The notes under the pieces: generated by a model
Seen by the model: only the letters and a program-made list of their open reading frames with translations
What the model was told of the DNA's origin: nothing
Databases searched by the model: none
Origin: MGIIa-L3 sp038150305
GTDB lineage: Archaea > Thermoplasmatota > Poseidoniia > Poseidoniales > Poseidoniaceae
DNA: 64,000 nt
Direction: 5' to 3'
Assembly (NCBI GenBank): GCA_038150305.1
Contig: JAYOTG010000005.1
Span: forward strand, 40,984 to 104,983
Program-made: the position numbers and the translations under genes
Shown here: positions 7,870-15,633 of the stretch, in pieces
How the letters are laid out: each line of letters starts with the position of its first letter
Numbering within the stretch: position 1 is the stretch's first letter

Positions 7870-8976
7870 ATGGACCTCGACCGTCATGATTTCCAACTCG
7901 AAGAGTTGATGACGCGCATCAAAGACGGCGACCACCGTCTCATCGCCTTGCAGGTGCCTGAAGGGCTCAAGATGCAAGCGCTGGAAATGATGGACGCCAT
8001 CGAAACCGACACCAGCGCAAAGGTGGTGCTCGCTGCCGATCCGTGCTACGGCGCCTGCGATTTGGTGCACGACAAGATGCAGATGATGGGTGTGGAACTG
8101 GTGGCACATATGGGCCACTCGCAGATGAACATCGATTCGGGCATGCCCACGCAATTCATCGACGTCACCTACGAGGGCGACCCTGAACTTCAGCCCGTTC
8201 TCCCCATCCTCCACGCCCACCGCGAGGGGGCGAGGAAGCGCCTCGAGGGAGCCAGCGACGCTCCGCTGACCGAAGAAGAAGCGCAAGAGCGCTTCCTCGA
8301 TGCTGTCGGCCGAACCGCGGCGTTGACCGACGTGAAACTCGGACTGGTCGGCTCCATCCAGCACCTCCATCTCCTCCCTACGTTCTGCGAACGGCTCGAG
8401 GAGGCAGGGTTCGACGTCACCGTGCCGCTTGGTGGTGCTCGGCTGACCTTCCCTGGCCAGGTGCTGGGCTGCAACTACTCGGGCGACGACGACAACATCG
8501 GCCACTACCTCTTCCTCGGCAGCGGCGACTTCCACCCCATCGGCTTGGTCCTGCACACCGGCAAGCCCCTCGCGATGCTCGACCCCTACACCGGCGAAGC
8601 CACCGAGATGTCCCTCCAGCGCATCGAGCGCATCCTTCGGCAGCGCTTCGGGTTGATCATGGCCTGCCAAGACGCCGAACGCTACGGCATCCTCATCGGC
8701 GAAAAGCCCGGCCAAATGCGTCGAACCCTCGCCCTTCGCATGAAGCGCATGCTCGAGCGCCACGGGAAGAAGGGCTACCTGCTCGCCCTCGAACACGTTG
8801 GCCCGGAGCTCATCGACTTCTATCCGGTCGACGCGTTCGTGAACACCGCCTGCCCTCGCATCGCCATCGATGATGCCGTGAAGTACGCCAAGCCGCTCAT
8901 CACGCCCTTCGAGCTTGAAGTGACCCTCGGTGAGAAGGACTGGGGTGAAGGCTACCGCTTCGACGAAATCCCCTGA
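7870..8976 (+). CDS. dph2: Diphthamide biosynthesis protein Dph2 (2-(3-amino-3-carboxypropyl)histidine synthase)
   Basis: A radical-SAM-like [4Fe-4S] enzyme that transfers the 3-amino-3-carboxypropyl group of SAM to the target His of elongation factor aEF2, the first diphthamide step. Three separated cysteine regions typical of archaeal Dph2 are visible: DPCYGACD (Cys59/Cys63), GQVLGCNYSG and NTACPRIAIDD. LQVPEGLKMQAL near the N-terminus and GSGDFHPIGL are further family motifs. Length (368 aa) is normal. The stop shares one base with the next upstream-most ATG (TGATG at 8974-8978), so it is likely cotranscribed with orc1/cdc6. Confidence 0.93.
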   Translation: MDLDRHDFQLEELMTRIKDGDHRLIALQVPEGLKMQALEMMDAIETDTSAKVVLAADPCYGACDLVHDKMQMMGVELVAHMGHSQMNIDSGMPTQFIDVTYEGDPELQPVLPILHAHREGARKRLEGASDAPLTEEEAQERFLDAVGRTAALTDVKLGLVGSIQHLHLLPTFCERLEEAGFDVTVPLGGARLTFPGQVLGCNYSGDDDNIGHYLFLGSGDFHPIGLVLHTGKPLAMLDPYTGEATEMSLQRIERILRQRFGLIMACQDAERYGILIGEKPGQMRRTLALRMKRMLERHGKKGYLLALEHVGPELIDFYPVDAFVNTACPRIAIDDAVKYAKPLITPFELEVTLGEKDWGEGYRFDEIP

Positions 8977-9023
8977 TGCGGGGGAGCATGTTCAAGAACG
9001 GCTGTCGTCGTTGTTGCTACGTT

Positions 9024-10205
9024 ATGGTGGACTACCTCGATGCCATCGGAGCGGGCCTCATCCTGCTCGACCCGACGCCACTCGGGTTCGATTACCTCCC
9101 TGCGGAGCTCGTGGCCCGCGACGACCTCCAACGCGCCTTAGCGGGTCGCTTTTCGAGCATTGGACACGCCAGCGGCTCGGGACGCGCGGTCATCACCGGG
9201 CCGGTCGGGAGCGGAAAAACGAGCCTTGTCCGACGTTTTTGCGACGACGTGGCCAAGCATCTGATCGGGACACGCGACATCGCGGTGGCCCACATCAACT
9301 GCCGGAACGAAAACACGACCATGCAGGTGATGCACAAGATCGTCGCCCAAATGGACGAGCGCCACCCCGACCGTGGGCTGTCCAGCGGCGAACTTCTCGC
9401 GAGCATCCGCCGCTTGGTCTCCGCCCGACGCGGGCACCTCATCGTGGTGCTCGACGAAGTGGACCATCTGCTGCGTCGAGCGGGCAACGACATCCTCTAC
9501 CATCTGTTGCGCATCGACGAGGATGCCGCCTCTGAAGGCACGCTGTCGCTCATCCTCATCAGCCAGGAGCAGATCCTCGACGTGCTGGAAGGTGCGGTCA
9601 TTTCACGGCTTGGCGCGTCCAACCACCTGCGGATTCCGGCCTACAACCGTGAGGAACTGACGGCCATCGCCGAACAGCGGGCCACGCTGGCCTTGCGCCC
9701 CGGCTCGTGGCAGGACACCCACATCGCCCTGATCGCCGAAGCGGCCGCCGCCAACGGCGATGCACGAGCGGCCATCGAATTGCTCGACACCGCCGTCCGC
9801 AACGCAGAGGCCGACGGCCGACGCGAACTGCGTGCCGACGACATCCAACGCGCTGCAACCGAACTTCCGAGCACCCATGCCGACGGCCTGGTCGATGAGT
9901 TGAACCTGCATCAGCTGTTGGTGCTCTTGGCCGTTGCACGACGCCTCAGGCGCGCGGACCACATCACCAGCGGAGACATCGACCAACTCTACGCCGTCGT
10001 GTGCGAGGAACATGACGCTGAAGCACGCAGCCACACGACGATCTGGAAGATCGTCAAGGAGCTCGAAGCACGCGGCCTGATCGCGACCCGTGTGGCGCCT
10101 GTCGGCTCCGGCCGAGGCCGGACCACGCATGTCACCATGCCAACGGTGTTGCCGGCGGACCTCATCCCAAGGATCGAAGATTCGGTGCCAAGACGGCGTC
10201 GCTGA
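9024..10205 (+). CDS. cdc6: Orc1/Cdc6 replication initiator, AAA+ ATPase
   Basis: The archaeal origin-binding and helicase-loading protein. Walker A is GPVGSGKTS, Walker B is LIVVLDEVDHLL, and ISRLGASNHLRIPAYNREEL is the sensor 1/Arg-finger region. The C-terminal winged helix includes KIVKELEARGLIATRV and the arginine-rich wing SGRGRTTHV. I chose 9024 (MVDYLDAIG), since DPTPLGFDYLPAELVARDDL is the usual N-terminal start of the family. Upstream in-frame ATGs at 8976 and 8988 would add a Cys/Arg-rich tail. The adjacent non-coding DNA (10206-10273) shows no obvious origin repeats. Confidence 0.9.
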   Translation: MVDYLDAIGAGLILLDPTPLGFDYLPAELVARDDLQRALAGRFSSIGHASGSGRAVITGPVGSGKTSLVRRFCDDVAKHLIGTRDIAVAHINCRNENTTMQVMHKIVAQMDERHPDRGLSSGELLASIRRLVSARRGHLIVVLDEVDHLLRRAGNDILYHLLRIDEDAASEGTLSLILISQEQILDVLEGAVISRLGASNHLRIPAYNREELTAIAEQRATLALRPGSWQDTHIALIAEAAAANGDARAAIELLDTAVRNAEADGRRELRADDIQRAATELPSTHADGLVDELNLHQLLVLLAVARRLRRADHITSGDIDQLYAVVCEEHDAEARSHTTIWKIVKELEARGLIATRVAPVGSGRGRTTHVTMPTVLPADLIPRIEDSVPRRRR

Positions 10206-10228
10206 GGCCCGTTTTGGCTCCGGTGAGC

Positions 10229-10235
10229 ATAAATA
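10229..10235 (+). promoter_or_regulatory. TATA-box candidate for the rps6e-eif2g unit
   Basis: ATAAATA stands out in GC-rich flanks 39-45 bp upstream of the S6e ATG at 10274. Archaeal transcription normally starts about 25 bp downstream, near 10257, which would leave a short leader. No experimental start is known. Confidence 0.55.
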
Positions 10236-10273
10236 GAGGCCGCATGTCGGCGGACTGCACCTTGGTGAGGCTC

Positions 10274-10756
10274 ATGGCTGATGGAGAATTCATTGCCGTC
10301 GTCAACGACACGAACCCGGCCAACAACGGCCGCTCGTACAACGTGACGATTTCCGGCAACAACCACGCACAGTTCCTCGGAAAGCGCATCGGCGATGTCG
10401 TCGACGGCATCTTCGTGGGCGAGGGCGAAACCGCCCTGAACGGCTACAAGCTGGAAATCACCGGCGGCTCCGACAAGACCGGCACCCCGATGCGCCGTGA
10501 TCTCGACGGTGGCTCCCGCCAATCCGTCCTGGTCACCGCCTCGACCGGGTACAAGGGTCACAAGCTCGTGCAGAAGACCAAGAAGGGCGAGAAGCGCACT
10601 TTCCGCTACGTTCCAGACGGTCTGCGTCGCCGCCGCAACTTCCGCGGCAACACCGTGACGCAAGACACCCGTCAAATCAACCTCAAGGTCGTCGAAGCCG
10701 GCAACAAGCCGCTCGAGGCCATCTTCGGTGCCGACGAGGAACCGGCCGCGGAGTGA
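10274..10756 (+). CDS. rps6e: 30S ribosomal protein S6e
   Basis: Small-subunit ribosomal protein of the archaeal/eukaryotic set. It carries the family motifs FLGKRIGDVVDGIF, ITGGSDKTGTPMRRD, DGLRRRRNFRGNTV and QINLKVV in order. The 160-residue length is typical of archaeal S6e. The start at 10274 (MADGEFIAVV) matches the family N-terminus; an earlier ATG at 10214 lies upstream of the TATA-box candidate and can be ruled out. It is followed 43 bp later by aIF2-gamma, an arrangement widely conserved in Euryarchaeota. Confidence 0.96.
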   Translation: MADGEFIAVVNDTNPANNGRSYNVTISGNNHAQFLGKRIGDVVDGIFVGEGETALNGYKLEITGGSDKTGTPMRRDLDGGSRQSVLVTASTGYKGHKLVQKTKKGEKRTFRYVPDGLRRRRNFRGNTVTQDTRQINLKVVEAGNKPLEAIFGADEEPAAE

Positions 10757-10799
10757 ACCCCGAGAGGGACGTCGAGCACGACAGGAAGGAGAGGGAGCG

Positions 10800-12038
10800 A
10801 TGGCACGTCGACTCCCACGCCAACCTGAGGTCAACATCGGACTCGTCGGTCACGTTGACCACGGGAAAACGACCCTCACGCAAGCGCTGTCTGGGGTCTG
10901 GACCGACACCCACTCTGAGGAACGCAAGCGCGGGATTTCGATCAAGCTCGGCTACGCGGACACGGCCTTCTACAAGACCGGGGATGGAGCGCACTATCCG
11001 CTCGGCCGCCACCCCGAGGGCAGCAAGGACGTCGATGAGGACCTCGAACGCGTGGTGTCCTTCGTTGACGCTCCCGGTCACGAGACGCTGATGGCCATCA
11101 TGATCACCGGCGCATCCCTGATGGACGGCGCCCTTCTGATGGTGGCCGCCAACGAACCATGCCCTCAGCCCCAGACGCGTGAGCACCTGATGGCGCTCGA
11201 AATTGCGGGCATCGAGAACATCGTGGTCGTGCAGAACAAGATCGACCTCGTCACGCGTGAACGCGCCTTGGAATCCCATGATGAAATCAAGGCCTTCCTC
11301 AAGGGCACCATCGCTGAAAACGCACCCATCATCCCTGTCTCCGCCCACCACGACGTGAACCTCGACGTGCTCATCTCCGCCATTGAGGCCTTCATCCCCA
11401 CACCCGACCGGTCGGAAGACGTCCGCAGCGTCATGCACGTCGCTCGCTCCTTCGACATCAACCGCCCCGGCACCCGACCCGGCAAAATGCGCGGAGGCGT
11501 CATCGGCGGCAGCATCGTGGAAGGGACCTTCTCGGTCGGCGACGAGGTCGAAATCGCACCAGGTCGCCGCGTCGGAGAAGGCAACAAAGCCGTTTGGGAG
11601 CCCATCCAAGCCACCATCAGCAGCATCCAGGGCGGTGGCCTCAACCTCGAGACCGCCCATGCCGGTGGCCTGGTTGGCATCGCCACGAAGCTCGACCCCG
11701 CGACCACCACCGCCGACAACCTCAGCGGTCAGGTCATCGCTCGCCGTGGCGATCTGCCCGAGATCCGTGAGACCATCCGTGTTGACGTTGACCTCATGGC
11801 CACCATGGTCGCAGGAGACGGCGAAGCGCCAGAACCCATCCACCGCCTTCGCAACAACGAGATGCTGATGGTCAACGTGGCAACGGCCACCTCGGTCGGC
11901 GTCGTCAAGAACGTCGAAAAGAACCAGGCCACGCTGCAACTTCGCCTTCCCATCTGTGCGGACGTCGGTCAACGCGTGTCCATCTCTCGGAGGACCGGCT
12001 CCCGCTGGCGCCTCATTGGCCACGCAACGATCGTCTGA
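10800..12038 (+). CDS. eif2g: Translation initiation factor aIF2 subunit gamma
   Basis: The GTPase core of the aIF2 heterotrimer that delivers initiator Met-tRNA to the ribosome. Motifs: G1 VGHVDHGKTTL (residues 16-26), switch I around ERKRGISIKLGYAD, G3 DAPGHET, G4 VQNKIDL and G5 VSAHHDVNLD. The EF-Tu-like domains II and III follow. The Cys-rich zinc knuckle found after the IKLG motif in many archaeal homologues is missing; that stretch (AFYKTGDGAHYPLGRH) has no Cys. The start at 10800 follows a purine-rich GGAGAGGGAGCG ribosome-binding region. It belongs to the S6e-eIF2G-PIN cluster. Confidence 0.96.
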   Translation: MARRLPRQPEVNIGLVGHVDHGKTTLTQALSGVWTDTHSEERKRGISIKLGYADTAFYKTGDGAHYPLGRHPEGSKDVDEDLERVVSFVDAPGHETLMAIMITGASLMDGALLMVAANEPCPQPQTREHLMALEIAGIENIVVVQNKIDLVTRERALESHDEIKAFLKGTIAENAPIIPVSAHHDVNLDVLISAIEAFIPTPDRSEDVRSVMHVARSFDINRPGTRPGKMRGGVIGGSIVEGTFSVGDEVEIAPGRRVGEGNKAVWEPIQATISSIQGGGLNLETAHAGGLVGIATKLDPATTTADNLSGQVIARRGDLPEIRETIRVDVDLMATMVAGDGEAPEPIHRLRNNEMLMVNVATATSVGVVKNVEKNQATLQLRLPICADVGQRVSISRRTGSRWRLIGHATIV

Positions 12039-12047
12039 GGCGGAAAC

Positions 12048-12413
12048 GTGGATCTCATCATCGACGCCTGCGGTTGGGCCGCAGCGGTCGATGCCAAGGT
12101 CAACCTTGACCATGCCTTGCTGCCTTTGGTTGGACGACCCACCTGGTTGGTTCCCATTGGCGTGAGGGAGGAGCTCGACGCCCTTGATCGACGGAGGCGT
12201 GGATTGCTGCTGTCCCTGCTCGATGAACGTGCAGCGCTAATCACCGATGACCGCGACCATCCACATCCGGACGACCACATCGTCGCCCTTGCCACAGAAC
12301 GACAAGCGGCCACGTTGACCGTCGACCGCGCCCTCAAGGGTCGGTTGATCCAAGCCGGCTGCCCGATCGTCGAGGTGGTGGACGGGCACCGACTCCGCCG
12401 GATCGACCCCTAA
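12048..12413 (+). CDS. PIN-domain protein (FCF1/UPF0129-like), aIF2-gamma neighbour
   Basis: A 121-residue PIN domain, a metal-dependent RNase fold. Acidic residues fall at expected positions: Asp in LIIDACGW near the N-terminus, Glu in GVREELDAL, Asp in HPDDHIVALA and Asp in LTVDRALKGRL. A PIN protein downstream of eIF2-gamma is a conserved archaeal arrangement, and the orthologues are often annotated as rRNA-processing endonuclease or VapC9-like. No antitoxin gene is next to it, so a ribosome-linked role is more likely than a toxin. It begins 9 bp after eif2g and overlaps the convergent DUF357 gene by 4 bp. Confidence 0.85.
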   Translation: MDLIIDACGWAAAVDAKVNLDHALLPLVGRPTWLVPIGVREELDALDRRRRGLLLSLLDERAALITDDRDHPHPDDHIVALATERQAATLTVDRALKGRLIQAGCPIVEVVDGHRLRRIDP

Positions 12414-12715
12414 GGAAGCGTGAACAAGACGTCGTCGTCATGTCCGTCCAGAAGGCGCAGGCGAACGCCTGCGTCGATCCATGCGTGGGCGTAGTTGATG
12501 GCACCAAAGGCACGAACGAGGTCCCCTGTGTTGAGGAAATGCTTCGCGTCCGAAGCGTAGTCGTCGGCCATCCGAAGCAGGCGCTGAAGGTCGTCCCAAG
12601 CCGCCGTCCCCTCATCGGGAATCGGAGTGGCTTTCGCCCGGGCTCGAGCGGTCAGGTCCAGATATCGCTGGACGCGCTCAGGGGTGACCTCGGTTGGGTG
12701 ATCGCCCTCAGTCAT
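12410..12715 (-). CDS. DUF357 family protein
   Basis: About 101 residues, all helical in appearance. AFGAINYAHAWIDAGVRLRLLDG is close to the conserved C-terminal signature of DUF357, a small archaeal family of unknown function. The start at 12715 (MTEGDHPTEVTPERV) gives the normal family size. An upstream in-frame ATG would run antisense-like through the next gene. It overlaps the end of the beta-propeller-like gene by 8 bp on the same strand, suggesting that 15427-12410 is one operon of three genes. Confidence 0.75.
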   Translation of the reverse strand: MTEGDHPTEVTPERVQRYLDLTARARAKATPIPDEGTAAWDDLQRLLRMADDYASDAKHFLNTGDLVRAFGAINYAHAWIDAGVRLRLLDGHDDDVLFTLP

Positions 12716-13748
12716 CGGCCTCACCGCCTCGTCGCCGCACGCGTTGAGCGTCCTCCTCACGTCCGAGCGCGTCGTAATGCAGGGCTGCAGTTGCCCAGTC
12801 TGCACGCTCTTCGGCCTCCACCGCAGCCTCGAACCGACGGCGGCGCTGAGCCCAATCTGCTGCACGTTGACCGTCGGCCACCAGCGCGCGACGTGCCTCA
12901 CGTTCGATGCGCTCACGCTCACCGCCGTACCAACATCGGATCAAACCCTCCCGGGTGACGCCTGTGAGGGTTTCCGACCCGTCACCGCCCAAGAGAAGCA
13001 CAGGGTCGCCAAGCGCAGCGCCCTCGTGAACACATTGACCCTCGGACGTGGACAGGATTCGGCCGTCGAGTTCGAGGAGCACCCAGCCCTCTGCACTTCG
13101 AACCGCAGCGATGGGCTCCAGCACATCGCTGTCCATGCGCTCGATGCGGTCCCAGCCAGTGGTCCCTGGCACACCTCGATGCAGCATGCCGTCGGCTCCA
13201 CGCAGCAGCATGCCGTCGCGGTCCAGTGACGAAACCCACGTCCAGGGCTCCTCGCCGTAGACCGCAAGGTCCTCTCCGCTCCCAACATGGACCAGCCGGA
13301 GCATGCCGTCGTGGTCGTGCACGATCGCCTGGTCGCGATCGAGCCATCCGACCAAGCCGCGAACGGGCGCACGGGTGGCGCGTGAGCGTCCCCTTCCTTC
13401 CTTGGTGAACAGGTGAAGGTCGCCTTCACGCCCTGATGCGAGCCAACCGCCTCCAGGTCGTGCGATCAAGGCGGAAAAACCGCGGCTGACCGCTCGGCCT
13501 TCGTTGACTGGCGTACCGTCGTCGAAGCGATGCACGGTGAACCCATGCGCCGCAAGGACCCCGACATATGGACCGGCCACGACCACGCGATGTGGCGTGA
13601 ACAGAAGGTCATGCGTCCAGCGGTGACCGCCGTCGTCGGCCATCAAGGTCATCCGGCGCTCATGGCCGAACAAGCACCAACCGGGGCCAGCCACCAAGGA
13701 CGCCACCGGGGCGGTGATTTTGCTTGACCATGCGGGCGTCCATGCCAT
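12708..13748 (-). CDS. Hypothetical beta-propeller-like protein
   Basis: 346 residues with short repeated strands typical of a WD40/propeller fold: FSALIARPGGGWLASGREGDLHLF, LVGWLDRDQAIVHDHDGMLRLV and LHVGSGEDLAV-like blades recur every 40 or so residues. The last 70 residues switch to charged helix (ERERIEREARRALVADG onward), probably coiled coil or TPR-like. No signal peptide or membrane helix is seen. Its stop-start junction with the AAA+ gene at 13748 shares a base, so the two are likely translated together. Function is unknown; it may be a partner of the AAA+ protein. Confidence 0.7.
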   Translation of the reverse strand: MAWTPAWSSKITAPVASLVAGPGWCLFGHERRMTLMADDGGHRWTHDLLFTPHRVVVAGPYVGVLAAHGFTVHRFDDGTPVNEGRAVSRGFSALIARPGGGWLASGREGDLHLFTKEGRGRSRATRAPVRGLVGWLDRDQAIVHDHDGMLRLVHVGSGEDLAVYGEEPWTWVSSLDRDGMLLRGADGMLHRGVPGTTGWDRIERMDSDVLEPIAAVRSAEGWVLLELDGRILSTSEGQCVHEGAALGDPVLLLGGDGSETLTGVTREGLIRCWYGGERERIEREARRALVADGQRAADWAQRRRRFEAAVEAEERADWATAALHYDALGREEDAQRVRRRGGEADD

Positions 13749-15427
13749 CAGGCCTCACCTCCGAGAAGGTTCCAAGCGCGAAGTTGAGCACGGGCACCTG
13801 CGGACAGCGTGAACACCCTTGAGCGCCCTCGCTGCGCGACGTCGAGGATCCCGTCTTTGTGCAAGCCGTTGCACACTTGGGAGAGGCGGGCACGCTTCAC
13901 CCCCAACTTGGCGAGCATTCGCGCATCGGAAGGCGAGACTTCGCGCTGACTTGCCGCTTCAACCACCACCGCTTGCCCGGCATTCAACTCCTTCAGCGCC
14001 TGCACGCGGAGGGGGCGGTGGTGCAAAGCACCAGCGTGCGGCATACCGAGGCGTGTGAGGGCCGCAGCCAAACCCTCCACCGAGGGAGGCGCGGCTGGCG
14101 ACATCTCAGCCAGCGCCCGTTCAAGCACCTGAAGCACGTCCTCGCCGAAGGCAGGGCGTGCAGAAGACGTCGCGTGCAGTGGGTCATCCCGAACCGGAGA
14201 TGGAGCAGGAGGCTTGGCCTCGGGTCGAGCGGGTGCGACGGTGTGGTCCGTGAACTCCCAGGCGCCCCCGACGGTCTCCTCCGCTGCGGATTCCGGCTCC
14301 TCGACGGCCGCGGACTCCTCGGGCTCGCTTGCTTGGGCGTTGCTTGCATCGATGGAACGACGCGCAATCCGCCCAAACGGCGAGCTTGGGTCGACGCGAG
14401 AAACGAGGGGGGTCCGCGGTGGTGCAGCCTCTGGAACAGGCGTTGGCGCGCGGGACGCTTCGAGGGATTCAGGCGACTCAGTACGCGCTTCAACGGGCGC
14501 AAAATCCGCCATCCAGCTTGAATCGGGCTCAACGCGATCGTCCAGTTGCGGACGCACCGGTGGCGGAACGTCTTGCTCCCGGGCCCCCTCAAGGTCGTCC
14601 ATGTCCAACTCCAAACCCGTGGCTCCCGGGCCGTCCTGCCAACCGTCCATGGCGGGTGCGTGGGGTGTGGGCCGCGCGGGCGGCACGGATGATCGCTGAC
14701 CGCTTCGCTGATGGGCCATGTACTGCTTGCTCATCTCCCCGAGCAACTCCCGTGGGTAGCGAGGGAGGGCGCCAAGATGTTCCTTGATCCACGAGGGATG
14801 CGGGCGCCAACCAAGCTGGTTCTCTCGGCGCACGCGCACGTCAATCATCGACGCGATGTCATCGTCATTGAAGGGCTCAAGAATGAATTCATCCTGAAAA
14901 CGCGCCATCAACGAAGGACCGAGACGTGCGGCGTGTTCTGGGGTGGCGATCACCACGATCATGGCGTCAAGCCGTTCAAGGTAGGGCATGGACTTGGAGA
15001 GGATGGCCGAGAGGTGTTCGCCGTCGTGCGGCGGGAAATCAAGCACGATCAGGGCCTGCCCCTTCTCCCTGCGTAGGGTTTGGATGAGCATGTCCGTGGC
15101 CTGATTTGGACCTGAGGGGGAGACTCCTCCGATCATGCCCTCGTGGAGTTGTTCCATCAAATCCGCAGCAGGGCGTTCAGCGTTCACCTGCACCACGTGA
15201 ACGGCGCGATTCACGTTCCCCTTCAGCACGCGCATCAGCGAGGTGCGTCCAGAACCGGATGGGCCGGTCAGCAACAACATCCTCGCATCGGTCCCTTTGG
15301 TGAGGTACCATCGAAGCTCATCCAGGACCCCGTCACGCCCGACGAGGAGATCGAAGTCGTTCGCCTCCAGAGGCTTCCGGCCGAAGGGGTTCCTGTCCAC
15401 AGCGGGAAATCCCTCAGAAGGCATCAT
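13748..15427 (-). CDS. AAA+ ATPase with C-terminal winged-helix domain
   Basis: An N-terminal ATPase domain has Walker A GPSGSGRTSLMRVL (Arg in place of the usual Lys) and a Walker B-like strand ALIVLDFPP. A long Pro/Glu/Ser-rich disordered linker follows (about residues 240-420). The C-terminal helix-turn-helix (LAKLGVKRARLSQVCNGLHKDGILDVAQRGRSRVF) resembles a MarR-like winged helix. The ATG at 15427 (or 15424) lies 24-30 bp from a TATA box, fitting a leaderless message; a further in-frame start at 15487 lies upstream of that box. It could be a DNA-binding regulator, or an Orc-like ATPase at a lower likelihood. It is divergent from HMG-CoA reductase, with the repeat array between them. Confidence 0.75.
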   Translation of the reverse strand: MMPSEGFPAVDRNPFGRKPLEANDFDLLVGRDGVLDELRWYLTKGTDARMLLLTGPSGSGRTSLMRVLKGNVNRAVHVVQVNAERPAADLMEQLHEGMIGGVSPSGPNQATDMLIQTLRREKGQALIVLDFPPHDGEHLSAILSKSMPYLERLDAMIVVIATPEHAARLGPSLMARFQDEFILEPFNDDDIASMIDVRVRRENQLGWRPHPSWIKEHLGALPRYPRELLGEMSKQYMAHQRSGQRSSVPPARPTPHAPAMDGWQDGPGATGLELDMDDLEGAREQDVPPPVRPQLDDRVEPDSSWMADFAPVEARTESPESLEASRAPTPVPEAAPPRTPLVSRVDPSSPFGRIARRSIDASNAQASEPEESAAVEEPESAAEETVGGAWEFTDHTVAPARPEAKPPAPSPVRDDPLHATSSARPAFGEDVLQVLERALAEMSPAAPPSVEGLAAALTRLGMPHAGALHHRPLRVQALKELNAGQAVVVEAASQREVSPSDARMLAKLGVKRARLSQVCNGLHKDGILDVAQRGRSRVFTLSAGARAQLRAWNLLGGEA

Positions 15428-15449
15428 GCTCGGCGCCAACCAAAAGCGG

Positions 15450-15457
15450 GTATATGA
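15450..15457 (-). promoter_or_regulatory. TATA box for the AAA+/wHTH gene
   Basis: On the minus strand the sequence reads CATATACC, about 26 bp upstream of the ATGs at 15427/15424. This spacing places the transcription start at or next to the start codon and supports a leaderless mRNA. Confidence 0.6.
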
Positions 15458-15488
15458 TGCTTCACCGCGCGCTGGCTTCCGCGACATT

Positions 15489-15596
15489 CGTTAGGACACG
15501 TTAATCGCATGGCCGAACCCATGTTTTCGCCTCGCATTAACGCCAACTAACGCCATCCTAACGCATGATGAACATGTTAGCCGAGCGTTAATCGCC
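15489..15596. repeat. Array of seven GTTA(A/G) elements, helically phased
   Basis: Seven copies of a motif near GCGTTA(A/G)nGC lie in about 108 bp. On the plus strand, GTTA begins at 15490, 15500, 15576 and 15587. On the minus strand, the complement TAAC begins at 15538, 15548 and 15559. Neighbouring copies are spaced 10 or 11 bp apart, except for gaps of 38 and 17 bp between the groups, so each group lies on one face of the helix. The best copies are GTTAATCGC (15500-15508 and 15587-15595) and CATTAACGCC (15535-15544). The array fills the divergent intergenic region between the AAA+/wHTH gene and HMG-CoA reductase. Confidence 0.7.
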
Positions 15597-15633
15597 CCGG
15601 TGGTTTCATGCTCTGCAGGCCCTGCCAACCACC

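Noticed and set aside
10206..10273. Possible replication origin next to orc1/cdc6
   Set aside because: The short intergenic region shows a TATA box for rps6e but no origin-recognition-like repeats, and no AT-rich unwinding stretch is seen.
12048..12413. PIN-domain protein as a VapC-type toxin
   Set aside because: No antitoxin gene is adjacent, and a PIN protein after eIF2-gamma is a conserved archaeal arrangement, so a housekeeping RNA-processing role fits better.
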